Below the pieces are notes generated by a model. The model was given only the letters and a program-made list of their open reading frames with translations. It had not been told where the DNA came from and searched no databases. A stretch of DNA of 64,000 bases from Vibrio viridaestus (GTDB lineage: Bacteria; Pseudomonadota; Gammaproteobacteria; Enterobacterales; Vibrionaceae): the NCBI RefSeq assembly GCF_003856525.1, contig NZ_RJVQ01000003.1, positions 248,001 to 312,000 on the forward strand, written 5' to 3'. Shown here piece after piece: positions 1 to 8,787 of the stretch; position 1 is the stretch's first letter; each line of letters begins with the position of its first letter. A program made the translations under genes and the position numbers.

Positions 1-1704
1 TGCAATTTGTGAATTCATATCCTGAATTAACTCTACAGACTTTTGAATTTTTTGTAAGGCCTGATTGGCCAACTCTGATTGTTCTGAAGTCGCCTGAGCA
101 TCGTTCATATTTTCTCGCATCATTTCTACTGATTGAGTTGCCTCACTCTGTAAACGACCAATAGTTTCGTTGATCATAGTGGTACTTTCTTTCGTTTTAT
201 TGGCCAAATTACGAACTTCATCTGCAACCACAGCAAATCCACGTCCATGTTCTCCAGCCCTTGCTGCTTCTATGGCCGCATTGAGAGCGAGTAAGTTGGT
301 TTGTTCGGACAATCCATCAATAACATCAAGTATTTGACCTATACTTTGAGTTTCTTTTTCTAGTTGGATATTCACATTCACAACTGTTTCTATTCGTTCG
401 ACTAATGAAACGATACTCTGGTTCATTTCCTTAACGATCGCTAGCCCTTGTTCGGAAGAATCATTTGCGCCTTTAGCCGCATCAGATGCTTTAAGCGCAT
501 TACGAGCTACTTCATCGATAGACGCAGACATCTCATTTAATGCTGTTGCAGCTTGTTCAAGTTGCAACATCTGTGATTCAGAACTAACTTTCACTTTTGA
601 TGAAATCTCCGTCATCTGCTCAGATGCTTGCTCAAGATTTTTAGATGAATGAGTAATTTGGATAATGGTATCTTTTAAATTTGAAACCATAGTGATCATT
701 GCGCCTAAAATACCTTGTTCATTGCCTTTAGAATCATTAGCAACGGTTAGGTCACCTTGGGCTGTTTTTTGTACCATTTCTTCAATATCGGTAGGCTCTC
801 CACCAATAGGACGATACATAAGCCTAATGATAGCAACATAGGTCAATATCAAAGCGAGAATCAATGCCACTGAGCCCCACAGTACTCCTCTGTGCAGGTT
901 TGCTCGAGAAGCGGCGCCAATATTTTCCTGACTTTCCCAACTCCAAACTGTCCAACCGAGTTCTTCTGAAATGGCATTAACGACAAAGTAGGGTTTGTTT
1001 TCGTACTGATATTTATGGCCAATGCCACCCTTATCTTTATACTCGGAGTACGACGGTCTCAAATCGAAGATGTTTTTACCGACGGAATCAGGATTATAAG
1101 CAGATAGAATATAGCCATCTTCTCGATTGAGGAATATTTGTCCTTTTTCAGATAATGTTTTGATATAGGAAGCAGTATCACCAAGGTCAATATTCAGACC
1201 AATAACGCCAACAACTTTCCCATTACGTTTCACTGGTTCTACTTGAGAAATGATCATCGAGCCTGACGCCTCATACGGCTTAGTTGTTACATGAGCTTCT
1301 CCTGTCATCGCTCTCAAAAACCACGTTCTACGTAGTTCTCTCGCATTGAAGTCTGCAATTTCTCCTGTCTTACGGTAACTTACGCCATCGGCTCTCGCAT
1401 AAAACGCCTCGACGATGTCATAATTATTTTCCATAAAGTTAAGTTTATTTTTCAGCTGTTCGACATTTAGATTGCCTTGATCGTCTACATCAATTGAATC
1501 GGCTGCCATAACTAATAAATCAAAATTTCTCAGCATTTTCTGCTCAGAAGCTGCCGCTATTAATTTAGCTTCGATTTTTAGTTTATCAGTATAATTTTTT
1601 TCAGAAGAGTTGCTAAAAGCAAAATACCCATTCCCAACAATAGATAAGATGACAATAAAGAAAAGACCGCCTATCGATAGTAAAATTTTATTTTTTGCAC
1701 TCAT
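1..1704 (-). CDS. methyl-accepting chemotaxis protein (C-terminus beyond window)
   Basis: This is an inner-membrane chemoreceptor that senses a ligand in the periplasm and controls CheA/CheW. About 568 codons are visible, and the frame stays open to the window edge. Residues ~7-29 form a first membrane segment. A periplasmic dCache-like region follows, with motifs such as [10 protein letters not shown] and [13 protein letters not shown] second membrane segment lies near ~280-300, then a HAMP-like linker. The signalling hairpin contains [20 protein letters not shown] and [12 protein letters not shown], the hallmark of the MCP tip. The ligand cannot be read from the sequence. The start is ATG at 1704, and no other chemotaxis gene lies nearby, so it looks like an orphan receptor. 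Confidence 0.95.
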   Translation of the reverse strand, partial: MSAKNKILLSIGGLFFIVILSIVGNGYFAFSNSSEKNYTDKLKIEAKLIAAASEQKMLRNFDLLVMAADSIDVDDQGNLNVEQLKNKLNFMENNYDIVEAFYARADGVSYRKTGEIADFNARELRRTWFLRAMTGEAHVTTKPYEASGSMIISQVEPVKRNGKVVGVIGLNIDLGDTASYIKTLSEKGQIFLNREDGYILSAYNPDSVGKNIFDLRPSYSEYKDKGGIGHKYQYENKPYFVVNAISEELGWTVWSWESQENIGAASRANLHRGVLWGSVALILALILTYVAIIRLMYRPIGGEPTDIEEMVQKTAQGDLTVANDSKGNEQGILGAMITMVSNLKDTIIQITHSSKNLEQASEQMTEISSKVKVSSESQMLQLEQAATALNEMSASIDEVARNALKASDAAKGANDSSEQGLAIVKEMNQSIVSLVERIETVVNVNIQLEKETQSIGQILDVIDGLSEQTNLLALNAAIEAARAGEHGRGFAVVADEVRNLANKTKESTTMINETIGRLQSEATQSVEMMRENMNDAQATSEQSELANQALQKIQKSVELIQDMNSQIA

Positions 1705-2150
1705 GGTGTTCCTTAAAGTTACTCATAAGTTAGGTTATTTTATAAATAATACGACTTACATTTGTTTCGTTTTGAATCTCTATGCCTCATTACTGTTGGA
1801 TCAGGATAATTATTTTATAGCGCTAATTTATTCAACAATTGATTAACATTCAAGTTAATTAATCTCCCGATATAATACCTAGGAGAGTGATTTAGTATGC
1901 GTTTTGTGGAGTATATTTATGAGCAAGAATGGAATAGAAAGTGCTGATTAATTCCTCATTAAATGTGGGGTTTTAGGGGCGTATAAGCGTAATTTGTATT
2001 GAGGTGATGATTCTAAGAATAAGAAAAAATAAATTATAGATAGGTACATAATAATTTTAAAACCCCTACCATTTTCTATAGCAGGGGTAAAAATAAGTGT
2101 TGTTGTAACGATTACGATTTTAATCGGATTGACCTTATCGTTAACCGTTA
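1705..2150. other. intergenic region, no gene seen
   Basis: This is an AT-rich gap between the divergent chemoreceptor start and the end of the sugar ABC operon. Only very short open frames are present (for example 16 codons from 1897). A hairpin near 2062-2088 is listed separately. No RNA gene was recognised. Confidence 0.5.
2062..2088 (-). terminator. candidate terminator of the sugar ABC operon
   Basis: ACCCCT at 2062-2067 pairs with AGGGGT at 2083-2088. Read on the reverse strand, the hairpin is followed by TTTAAAATTATTAT. The stem is short and the loop long, so this is a weak terminator that fits the end of the operon running from 6662 to 2151. Confidence 0.4.
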
Positions 2151-3158
2151 TTAATTCTTCACATCCTTTGGCTGCGTCTGTCGGTGTGTGAGGTGATTGA
2201 AATAACGTGACAGTTTTTCATCTTGATTACGTAAGTAAATAAAGAGTAGGAGGGTTCCTCCCCATAATGCCATCGTCAGAAAGTTGTTAATACCAATCAT
2301 ATTAAAGCCACTCTCCATGGCTTGAAGAAGTATTAGAGCCAGAACGATACCGATGGTCTTGCCAAATCCACCATCAGGATTAAGCCCGCCTAGTACGGAA
2401 GCCAGTATCGTTACGAGCAAGAATGATTCACCGTAAGATGATTTGGCTGAATTAAATTTAGACATCATGATTAGAGCCGCGAATACACATAGAAGTGACG
2501 AAAGTACGTAGGTCAGCAGCAAAATCTTATTAGTATTTATGCCTGAGTAGAAGGTTGCCTTTTCATTAGAACCCAACATATAGACAGATTTACCAAAGGC
2601 GGTTTTTTCTAGCGCTAACCAAAAGAGTATCGCGACAAACAAAAACAGTATCATGGGAAACGGAATACCCAATACCTGAATTTTCTCGATGTTTAAAATG
2701 TATTCTGGGAAATTAGAAACAGCTTTACCACCAGATAATAATATATTGAGTCCATTAATAAATGTCATGGTGCCCAACGTCGCGAGGATAGGCGAGACCC
2801 GAATTTTAGCGACTAAGAGACCATTGAGCAGACCCGTCAAAACACCAATTACAACACCGCCAAGCAGAACAACCGGCAGATATACTGCGGAGTTAGGCAA
2901 AGTAATGGCTAGCCAACCCATAACCAGAGCACATGCATTTGTAATAGGGATGATCGAGAGGTTGATCCCGCCTGTTAACATAGTGATTGCCATGGCAAAC
3001 GTTAAGAATCCCAACAACGGAATCTGCGCTGAAATGGACAAGAAATTATTCCACGACCAGAACAGATCCGGAATTTTTATAGAAAAATAGATACACATAG
3101 GTAGCAGAAGTACCAAAAGGTACTTCTCAAGGTTGCGTTTAGATTGCCCTGAAGCCAT
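2151..3158 (-). CDS. sugar ABC transporter permease (CUT2 family), second permease
   Basis: This 335-residue inner-membrane permease belongs to the RbsC/LsrD/RhaQ group (BPD_transp_2). It has about eight to ten hydrophobic segments. The family motif lies in the cytoplasmic loop region (ILASVLGGLNPDGGFGKTIG), and the early NLSIIPITN stretch is also typical. Its start overlaps the end of the preceding permease gene by about 20 bases, which suggests coupled translation. It should form a heterodimeric channel with the 3139-4140 product. It is the last gene of a binding protein - ATPase - permease - permease operon, the order seen in rha and ytf type importers. The substrate is not known. Confidence 0.9.
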   Translation of the reverse strand: MASGQSKRNLEKYLLVLLLPMCIYFSIKIPDLFWSWNNFLSISAQIPLLGFLTFAMAITMLTGGINLSIIPITNACALVMGWLAITLPNSAVYLPVVLLGGVVIGVLTGLLNGLLVAKIRVSPILATLGTMTFINGLNILLSGGKAVSNFPEYILNIEKIQVLGIPFPMILFLFVAILFWLALEKTAFGKSVYMLGSNEKATFYSGINTNKILLLTYVLSSLLCVFAALIMMSKFNSAKSSYGESFLLVTILASVLGGLNPDGGFGKTIGIVLALILLQAMESGFNMIGINNFLTMALWGGTLLLFIYLRNQDEKLSRYFNHLTHRQTQPKDVKN

Positions 3159-4140
3159 TGCTTACTCCTTCTTTTCTCTGACGCCAAGCGGTAGTACTAA
3201 TACTTACTAAAATGACACCGCCAGTGATAACCGTGTGCCAGTAGGAAGACACTCCCAATAAATTGAGTCCGTTCTGAATGAGGGCAATGAGAATCACACC
3301 AAGTATGGTGCCAAAAAGCGATCCTCTTCCGCCGATAATACTGGTTCCACCTAACACTACCGCTGCTAAAACAGTGAGTTCGTATCCAAGCAACGAGTCA
3401 GGAGCGACGGTAAGAATAGTGTATGACTGAACGACACCTGCGATTCCAGCAAGCAGTCCCAGATAGCCGTAGGCAAATAGCTGGACTTTCAAAATACTGA
3501 ACCCAACTCGAGAAGCCGCTTCTGAGTTTCCACCCACGGCAAAGATTTGACGTCCAATACTAGTCTTGTTCATAACGAATGAAGTGATTGTTACAACAAC
3601 AACAGTGACGATCATTGGTAACGTTAAACCATAGTCGTAGCCATCTGATGCGGTAAAGCGAAAAAGAGTAATACCATCTTCAAACCAACGAGGATACTTG
3701 TATAGCCATTCACCTTTTGAGAGAAAGAGCAGTAAACCATAGAATACATTGAGGGTGGAAATCGTAATGATGATGGATGGTACTCTGAGTTTATTGACCA
3801 GCAATGCGTTGATCAGCCCCAAAAGAAGGCCAATGCAGCCCGAAATTGCAAAGGCCACAACAAAGTTACTGGTGAACGCATTGATTGCCAATACCATGAC
3901 ATACTGACTGATTATGGTTGTGGCAGGGAAGGAAATGTCGATTCCTCCCGAGATCAAAACGATAAATAGACCACAAGCCAAAATAGTTAACATGGCGTAG
4001 TTATTCAGTAGGTCATAAATATTGCCGACGGTTAGAAACTCTGGGGTCATAGCGGTGATGACCAAGGCAATGAGCACAATGGTACAAAAAAGAATGGCTT
4101 CATTCTTTTTTAAAAGTGAAACCAGCCAACGTTTATCCAT
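3139..4140 (-). CDS. sugar ABC transporter permease (CUT2 family), first permease
   Basis: This 333-residue polytopic membrane protein is an RbsC-like permease. It carries the family signatures LISGGIDISFPATT near residue 65 and LAAVVLGGTSIIGGRGSLFG near residue 240. It starts at ATG 4140, which overlaps the end of the upstream ATPase gene (4133) by 8 bases, so the two are probably translationally coupled. Together with the next gene it gives two different permeases in one operon. Such pairs occur in the Lsr, Rha and YtfT/YjfF importers, whereas ribose and arabinose importers use one permease. Confidence 0.9.
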   Translation of the reverse strand: MDKRWLVSLLKKNEAILFCTIVLIALVITAMTPEFLTVGNIYDLLNNYAMLTILACGLFIVLISGGIDISFPATTIISQYVMVLAINAFTSNFVVAFAISGCIGLLLGLINALLVNKLRVPSIIITISTLNVFYGLLLFLSKGEWLYKYPRWFEDGITLFRFTASDGYDYGLTLPMIVTVVVVTITSFVMNKTSIGRQIFAVGGNSEAASRVGFSILKVQLFAYGYLGLLAGIAGVVQSYTILTVAPDSLLGYELTVLAAVVLGGTSIIGGRGSLFGTILGVILIALIQNGLNLLGVSSYWHTVITGGVILVSISTTAWRQRKEGVSNGFRAI

Positions 4141-5611
4141 AGATTACCTCCGAAAGCGCTTTTACAGATGTCTCTGCTGTAACGAAGTTTTTGACGAGTT
4201 CACCGTCTGCAATCACGGCAATATTATGACTGTTGTAGCAGGCTTCCTCGATTTCGTCTGTCACAATGATAACGGCGACGCCAGCCTTAGATAATGTTTC
4301 GATAACATGATAGATACCCGATTTATTGGCGATATCGACTCCAACCGTTGGCGAGTCGAGAATAAGAACTTTGGGTCGAATGGCTAACCATTTAGCGATG
4401 GACACACGTTGAGCGTTTCCCCCGGATAACGTACTGACAGGATCGGTAGAAGCGCCGATTTTTATTTTCAATTGATCAACGAGTTGTGTTACCAACTCAA
4501 AGGCTCTGCTTTGTGAAAAAAGTCCAAAGCGAGGTTGAAGTTCGTTGAACAGTGTACTGACTATATTGTCTGCAATAGGTTGTTCCATAACGAGCCCTGT
4601 ACCCATTCGATCTTCTGATACATAGCCAATTCCAGCCTCGATAGCGTCTCGATTGCTGCGAAATATAACGGGTTTTCCCTCAAGTAGCACATCACCAGAA
4701 TCGGGAGAATTTAACCCAAAAAGACCCAGGCAGAGTTCAGTTCGTCCCGATCCTAATAAGCCTGTTATTGCAAGTACTTCGCCACGATGAACACGGATGT
4801 TGATATCGTGAAATTGGTTCTGTTTCGATAAGTGGCGACACTCAAGTACGACTTCTTCTGAGTATTCAGTAGAAAGGGGAGTAAAAGTAATATTTCGACC
4901 TGTCATTAATTCGCTCAGTCGTTGTACGGTCATATCCTGAGCTGAGATAGTAGCAACCAATTTTCCGTCTTTTAATACAGTGAAACGGTCTGATATTTCT
5001 AAGACTTCGTCGAGCTTGTGGCTGACGAATATAATGGCGATTCCTTGCTGTTTTAACCGCTTTACATAGGTAAGTAAGTGTTCCACTTCATGGTGAGTTA
5101 ATGAGGCAGTAGGCTCATCCATAATGATGAGTTTGGCATTCTCTGCCAACGCTCTGGCTATCGCCACCAACTGACATTTAGAAACGGTTAAATCACCGAC
5201 TAAATCATGTGGAGAAATATTAGCCTCCATATTTCTCAGTACTTCAGACGCCTGTTCAAGCATGGCTCTTGTGTGGCGTAAGCCCCGACTGTGGTAGGCA
5301 TTGATCATTATGTTCTCTGCCACAGTCAAATTAGGAAATAACGATAAATCTTGGTAGATAACCTGAATACCTTCGCGAACGGACTTTATTGGGCTTAATG
5401 TTGTACAGCGCTTTCCTTGTATTTCAATCGTTCCACCTTTATCTGGCTGATGGACGCCCGAAATGACTTTGATGATAGTTGATTTTCCGCAGCCATTTTG
5501 GCCCGCGATACAATGAACTTCTCCGGGATAAATATCAAAATTGATCCCTTGGAGTGCATAAAAGCCGTTAAAATTTTTACTAATATTGGTGAGCTTTAAA
5601 TAAGGCTGCAT
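4133..5611 (-). CDS. sugar ABC transporter ATP-binding protein (CUT2 family, two ATPase domains)
   Basis: This 492-residue cytoplasmic ATPase has two fused nucleotide-binding domains, as in RbsA/AraG/LsrA. The first domain has Walker A GQNGCGKST, an unusual signature (LTVSKCQLVAIARAL) and a normal Walker B with catalytic Glu (LIIMDEPTASL). The second has a loose Walker A (GLLGSGRTE), a good LSGGNAQRVSIAKWL signature, and LILDSPTVGVD, where the usual Glu of DEPT is Ser. ATP hydrolysis is therefore likely asymmetric. The ATG at 5611 is preferred over an upstream GTG at 5626, because GAGGA lies about nine bases before the ATG. It sits between the binding protein and the permeases. Confidence 0.9.
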   Translation of the reverse strand: MQPYLKLTNISKNFNGFYALQGINFDIYPGEVHCIAGQNGCGKSTIIKVISGVHQPDKGGTIEIQGKRCTTLSPIKSVREGIQVIYQDLSLFPNLTVAENIMINAYHSRGLRHTRAMLEQASEVLRNMEANISPHDLVGDLTVSKCQLVAIARALAENAKLIIMDEPTASLTHHEVEHLLTYVKRLKQQGIAIIFVSHKLDEVLEISDRFTVLKDGKLVATISAQDMTVQRLSELMTGRNITFTPLSTEYSEEVVLECRHLSKQNQFHDINIRVHRGEVLAITGLLGSGRTELCLGLFGLNSPDSGDVLLEGKPVIFRSNRDAIEAGIGYVSEDRMGTGLVMEQPIADNIVSTLFNELQPRFGLFSQSRAFELVTQLVDQLKIKIGASTDPVSTLSGGNAQRVSIAKWLAIRPKVLILDSPTVGVDIANKSGIYHVIETLSKAGVAVIIVTDEIEEACYNSHNIAVIADGELVKNFVTAETSVKALSEVIYG

Positions 5612-5684
5612 GATGTACGTCCTCACTGACTGTCATAATCTGTCCCAGCAGGAAAGCTGGGACATGTGCTAAACCGTTGTTAAC

Positions 5685-6662
5685 CTAGTAGAGCTGGTCA
5701 ATATTGGATTTAGTAACAAACAGTACTTTGTGGAACTTAATCAGTTTCTCTTCCTTGTTCACTTCGGCTGGACCAAAGCCTTTGATGGTGTATCCTGGTT
5801 CGATATCGACACCATTAATGACATCGGCTGCTACTTTTGTTGTTGCATAGCCGCCAGTAGCCGGATCATAGGTGATACCCATAGTGATATTGCCATTACG
5901 AATTAGCGAAGCAGCTTGAGAAGGAATCATCATGCCGAAGACACCGACTTTGGCTTTTGCTCTGCGCTCTTGAACTGCGCGACCTGCACCGATTGGTCCT
6001 TGCGAACCGAAGGAAATTACCGCTTTCAAGTCTTTATGCGCACGCATGAGCTCAAGTGTTGTGCGCCGAGAATCATCTATGTTTTCTGCAACTGGCATAC
6101 GTGATGTTACTTCGTACATATCGGGGTATTTCTCTTTTTGGTATTGCACGAAATAGTCCGCCCACAGGTTGTGTTGAGGAACGGTTAGCCCACCAACGTA
6201 GATAACATACCCTCCTTTACCCCCGGTAAATTCGGCCACTTTTTCTAGATAGTCCTGAGCGAATTTTCGATCATCGATAATAGATACCTCCCAGTTTGCA
6301 CTTGGTTGTCCGGGAGATTCATTGGTAACAATCGCAATACCAGCTTTACGTGCCTTCTGAAATACGGGTTCCAGCACTTCGGCATCATTTGGGACGATGG
6401 TAATGGCATCCACTTTTTTGGCGATTAGGTCTTCAATAATTTTTACCTGAGCGGTTGCATCGGTACTAGAGGGGCCAACCTGATACGCATTGATATGATA
6501 TTCCTTGCCAGCTTCTTTTACGCCATCACCCATTCTATTAAACCAGGGCATACCTCCGATTTTGGGGATATTGACGATATCGAGTTCTGCTGCCTTGAGC
6601 GGAATACCTATTGTGGAGATACAAGCCAAGGTAGCTAAGACCATTGTTTTTGTTTTATTCAT
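5685..6662 (-). CDS. sugar ABC transporter periplasmic binding protein, LsrB/RhaS-like
   Basis: This 325-residue protein has a signal peptide (residues ~1-24, ending LKAAELD) and a Peripla_BP_4 fold. It delivers a sugar-like ligand to the importer encoded downstream. The opening IPKIGGMPWFNRMGDG matches the LsrB/RhaS subgroup. Residues known to hold AI-2 in LsrB are not kept: the Asp-Gln pair appears as Gln-His (TVPQHNLW) and the Asp of TWDSDT is lost (TNESPG). An AI-2 role is therefore unlikely. Start ATG 6662 is preceded by AAAGGA. The substrate is unknown. The next locus at 7-13.6 kb handles glycans, but a shared role is only a guess. Confidence 0.88.
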   Translation of the reverse strand: MNKTKTMVLATLACISTIGIPLKAAELDIVNIPKIGGMPWFNRMGDGVKEAGKEYHINAYQVGPSSTDATAQVKIIEDLIAKKVDAITIVPNDAEVLEPVFQKARKAGIAIVTNESPGQPSANWEVSIIDDRKFAQDYLEKVAEFTGGKGGYVIYVGGLTVPQHNLWADYFVQYQKEKYPDMYEVTSRMPVAENIDDSRRTTLELMRAHKDLKAVISFGSQGPIGAGRAVQERRAKAKVGVFGMMIPSQAASLIRNGNITMGITYDPATGGYATTKVAADVINGVDIEPGYTIKGFGPAEVNKEEKLIKFHKVLFVTKSNIDQLY

Positions 6663-7324
6663 ATGTCAGTCCTTTATGCTATTTCACGTTATTGCTCTAA
6701 GTAGAGTCACAATAGGTATAACAAAGGGGTTTCACATCAAGCAGTGTCTGGTTAGCAAAAGAAGACTGACAGCAGAAAAATCCATAGGAATGACAGATTA
6801 ATATATATAGAAAAATCAGTAATGGTGAAGTGTTACCTATGTTCAAAATAATCGAAAGTACAGAAGTAGTCTAACTGAGGAATTAGAGTCGATAGAATCA
6901 AATCGGTAACCATCAAATTATGGCAATACTCAACTTATCTGATCTCTTCACCTACAAATTTTCCAAGCTAAAATTTGCCTAGTTTCGATTATGTTGATGT
7001 GATATTTACTTAATATACTGATTTATATGAGTTAAATCTATTTAAAAGTATTTTAGCGAGCTGTTGAGATCACATTTTTTTTCTAGTAGCAGATATGTAC
7101 AGGTTTCTTAGCCACTGAGTTAAGTCAAAAATTCAACAAAGATAATATAGTTAATTCACTGGAATTAATTAGCGATTTTTTTGGATGGAGGATTGAGTAG
7201 AAATAAAAGAAGGGGAATTGTGAGGATATTATAGATGAACATAACAACGTAATATTTATTTTATTATAAATATTAAATTATCCTCACATGATGATTATGA
7301 TTAAAATAAATGAGATTTGTAAAA
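6663..7324. other. long intergenic region between divergent sugar loci
   Basis: About 660 AT-rich bases separate the divergent binding-protein gene and the transporter gene. No convincing coding frame is present. Within it are a good AraC-type half-site at 6770-6786 (listed separately) and a strong right half of a CRP site (AGATCACATTT at 7067-7077) whose left half is poor. Pieces starting TAGC at 7087 and 7109 are weaker. The length suggests control regions for both loci. Confidence 0.5.
6770..6786 (+). promoter_or_regulatory. candidate AraC-type half-site
   Basis: The 17-mer CAGCAGAAAAATCCATA resembles the E. coli araI1 half-site TAGCATTTTTATCCATA. It keeps AGCA and ATCCATA at the right spacing. 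A poorer match starts 21 bases downstream (6791-6807), the spacing of araI1-araI2. It lies about 540 bases before the transporter gene at 7325. Its use by the AraC relative at 10845-11681 is an inference. Confidence 0.35.
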
Positions 7325-8662
7325 ATGCAAACAGAATCAAATATTGAATCTAGTATTCACATTAACGATGAAATTGAAACAAAATGGTCTGCAACAATAA
7401 GTAATGACAAACAACCAAAAGCTCCTGTATTAATAGGTGTCGCTGTTGGTATTGGCGCACTTTTTTGGTTAGCTCCATTCATGGGGATTAATTCTGTATT
7501 GAATCCTGCCAAATTGAGTTACATTATTGGTGATAGCTCTAAAGTAAATAGCCTGCTAGCTTTGCTTGGTACATTAGGTGCTATTACTTCAACAATTACA
7601 ACTATAGTTATCGGGGCTCTATCAGATCTAACTCGATCACGCTGGGGTAGAAGAACTCCTTGGATAATATCAGGCTCCTTTTTAACTTCCGCTGTTATTC
7701 TTGGGTTAGGGAAAATAGACTCTAGCGAAAATCTTACATACTTTATTATATTATGGTGTCTACTTCAGACATTTATTAACTTTATAGTTGCTCCACTAAT
7801 TGCGGTAATTGCAGATCAAACAGCACCTAAACATCGAGGTTTAATATCCTCAATATATGCTGCTGGATTTATTATTGGTCAATATGGCGGTCCGGTAGTT
7901 GGAGGGTTTTTCCTTAGTGATGTCAACCCTAGTCTCGTTGATACTGGATATAATGCAATGGCGATATTGATGCTCGTATCCGGACCAATTGCTGCGATAT
8001 TAATGAAAGAGAAGTCCAGCCTAGACATGCCTAAACAAGGGGAGTTGAACTGGGATTTCTTCATGAAGTATTTTGTTTTCCCAGTCAAAAAAGCAAGGGA
8101 CTTTTATCTTGCTCTTTTTGGTAAAATGCTGATTAATATAACATTAACTGCATTTAGTGTTTATCAACTATTTTTCCTTACGACAGGGATGGGCTTAAAT
8201 AATACTTCTTCTGGTAAATTCATCTCTCTTATGGGAGTTGCTACTATGGTTACAGCACTTGTATTTGCTCCTATTTCCGGCCCAATTGCAGATAAGCTAA
8301 AAACACGTAAAAAACCAGTCGCGTTTTCCGCTCTTTTAATTTCATTAGGTACATTATTACCTTACTTATCTGGCGAGCCAAGTTCAATGATTTGGTATGG
8401 GGTTATTGCGGGAATCGGTTCGGGAATATTCTTCTCTGTAGACCAAGCATTAAATTTAGAAGTTCTACCAAGTCCTGAGAATGCTGCAAAGGATCTCGGA
8501 ATATTAAATCTTGCAAATACTGGTGCTCAAATTCTCGGACCAGTACTAGGAGCATTATTATTTGGGATTTTTGATCATCAGTATCTCAGCATATTACCTG
8601 CTTTATCAGGCATATCATTTATTGGCGCTATTCTGGTTATGATGATAAGAAATGTGCGTTAG
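7325..8662 (+). CDS. MFS/GPH-type sugar:cation symporter
   Basis: This inner-membrane transporter of about 445 residues has roughly twelve hydrophobic segments and the loop motif GALSDLTRSRWGRRTPW, typical of major-facilitator/GPH carriers for sugars and glycosides. It probably imports the oligosaccharide used by the GH42 enzyme encoded next. An in-frame ATG at 7310 exists, but the ATG at 7325 has GAG about ten bases upstream and gives the more usual N-terminus; the choice is not certain. Codon use is AT-rich (many TTA and ATA). It opens a co-directional four-gene locus ending at 13623. Confidence 0.85.
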   Translation: MQTESNIESSIHINDEIETKWSATISNDKQPKAPVLIGVAVGIGALFWLAPFMGINSVLNPAKLSYIIGDSSKVNSLLALLGTLGAITSTITTIVIGALSDLTRSRWGRRTPWIISGSFLTSAVILGLGKIDSSENLTYFIILWCLLQTFINFIVAPLIAVIADQTAPKHRGLISSIYAAGFIIGQYGGPVVGGFFLSDVNPSLVDTGYNAMAILMLVSGPIAAILMKEKSSLDMPKQGELNWDFFMKYFVFPVKKARDFYLALFGKMLINITLTAFSVYQLFFLTTGMGLNNTSSGKFISLMGVATMVTALVFAPISGPIADKLKTRKKPVAFSALLISLGTLLPYLSGEPSSMIWYGVIAGIGSGIFFSVDQALNLEVLPSPENAAKDLGILNLANTGAQILGPVLGALLFGIFDHQYLSILPALSGISFIGAILVMMIRNVR

Positions 8663-8787
8663 GTGAAATTTAAAAATTCGTTTTTATTTTTTAATAACAG
8701 AATAATAAATTTCATGATGTCTGATACTTGATTAATGGTTCAATACTGCCAATTCAACAATTAAACTTTAATTTAATAGGAAGTAAT

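Noticed and set aside
1897-1947. 16-codon frame with an AGGAGAG-like site in the gap after the chemoreceptor
   Set aside because: Too short, no recognisable content, and AT-rich DNA yields such frames often.
5685-6662. Reading the binding protein as the AI-2 receptor LsrB
   Set aside because: The family likeness is real, but the residues that contact AI-2 are changed and no lsrK, lsrR, lsrF or lsrG lies nearby.
7056-7077. CRP site upstream of the glycan locus
   Set aside because: The right half is perfect but the left half matches at almost no key position, so it is not listed as a site.
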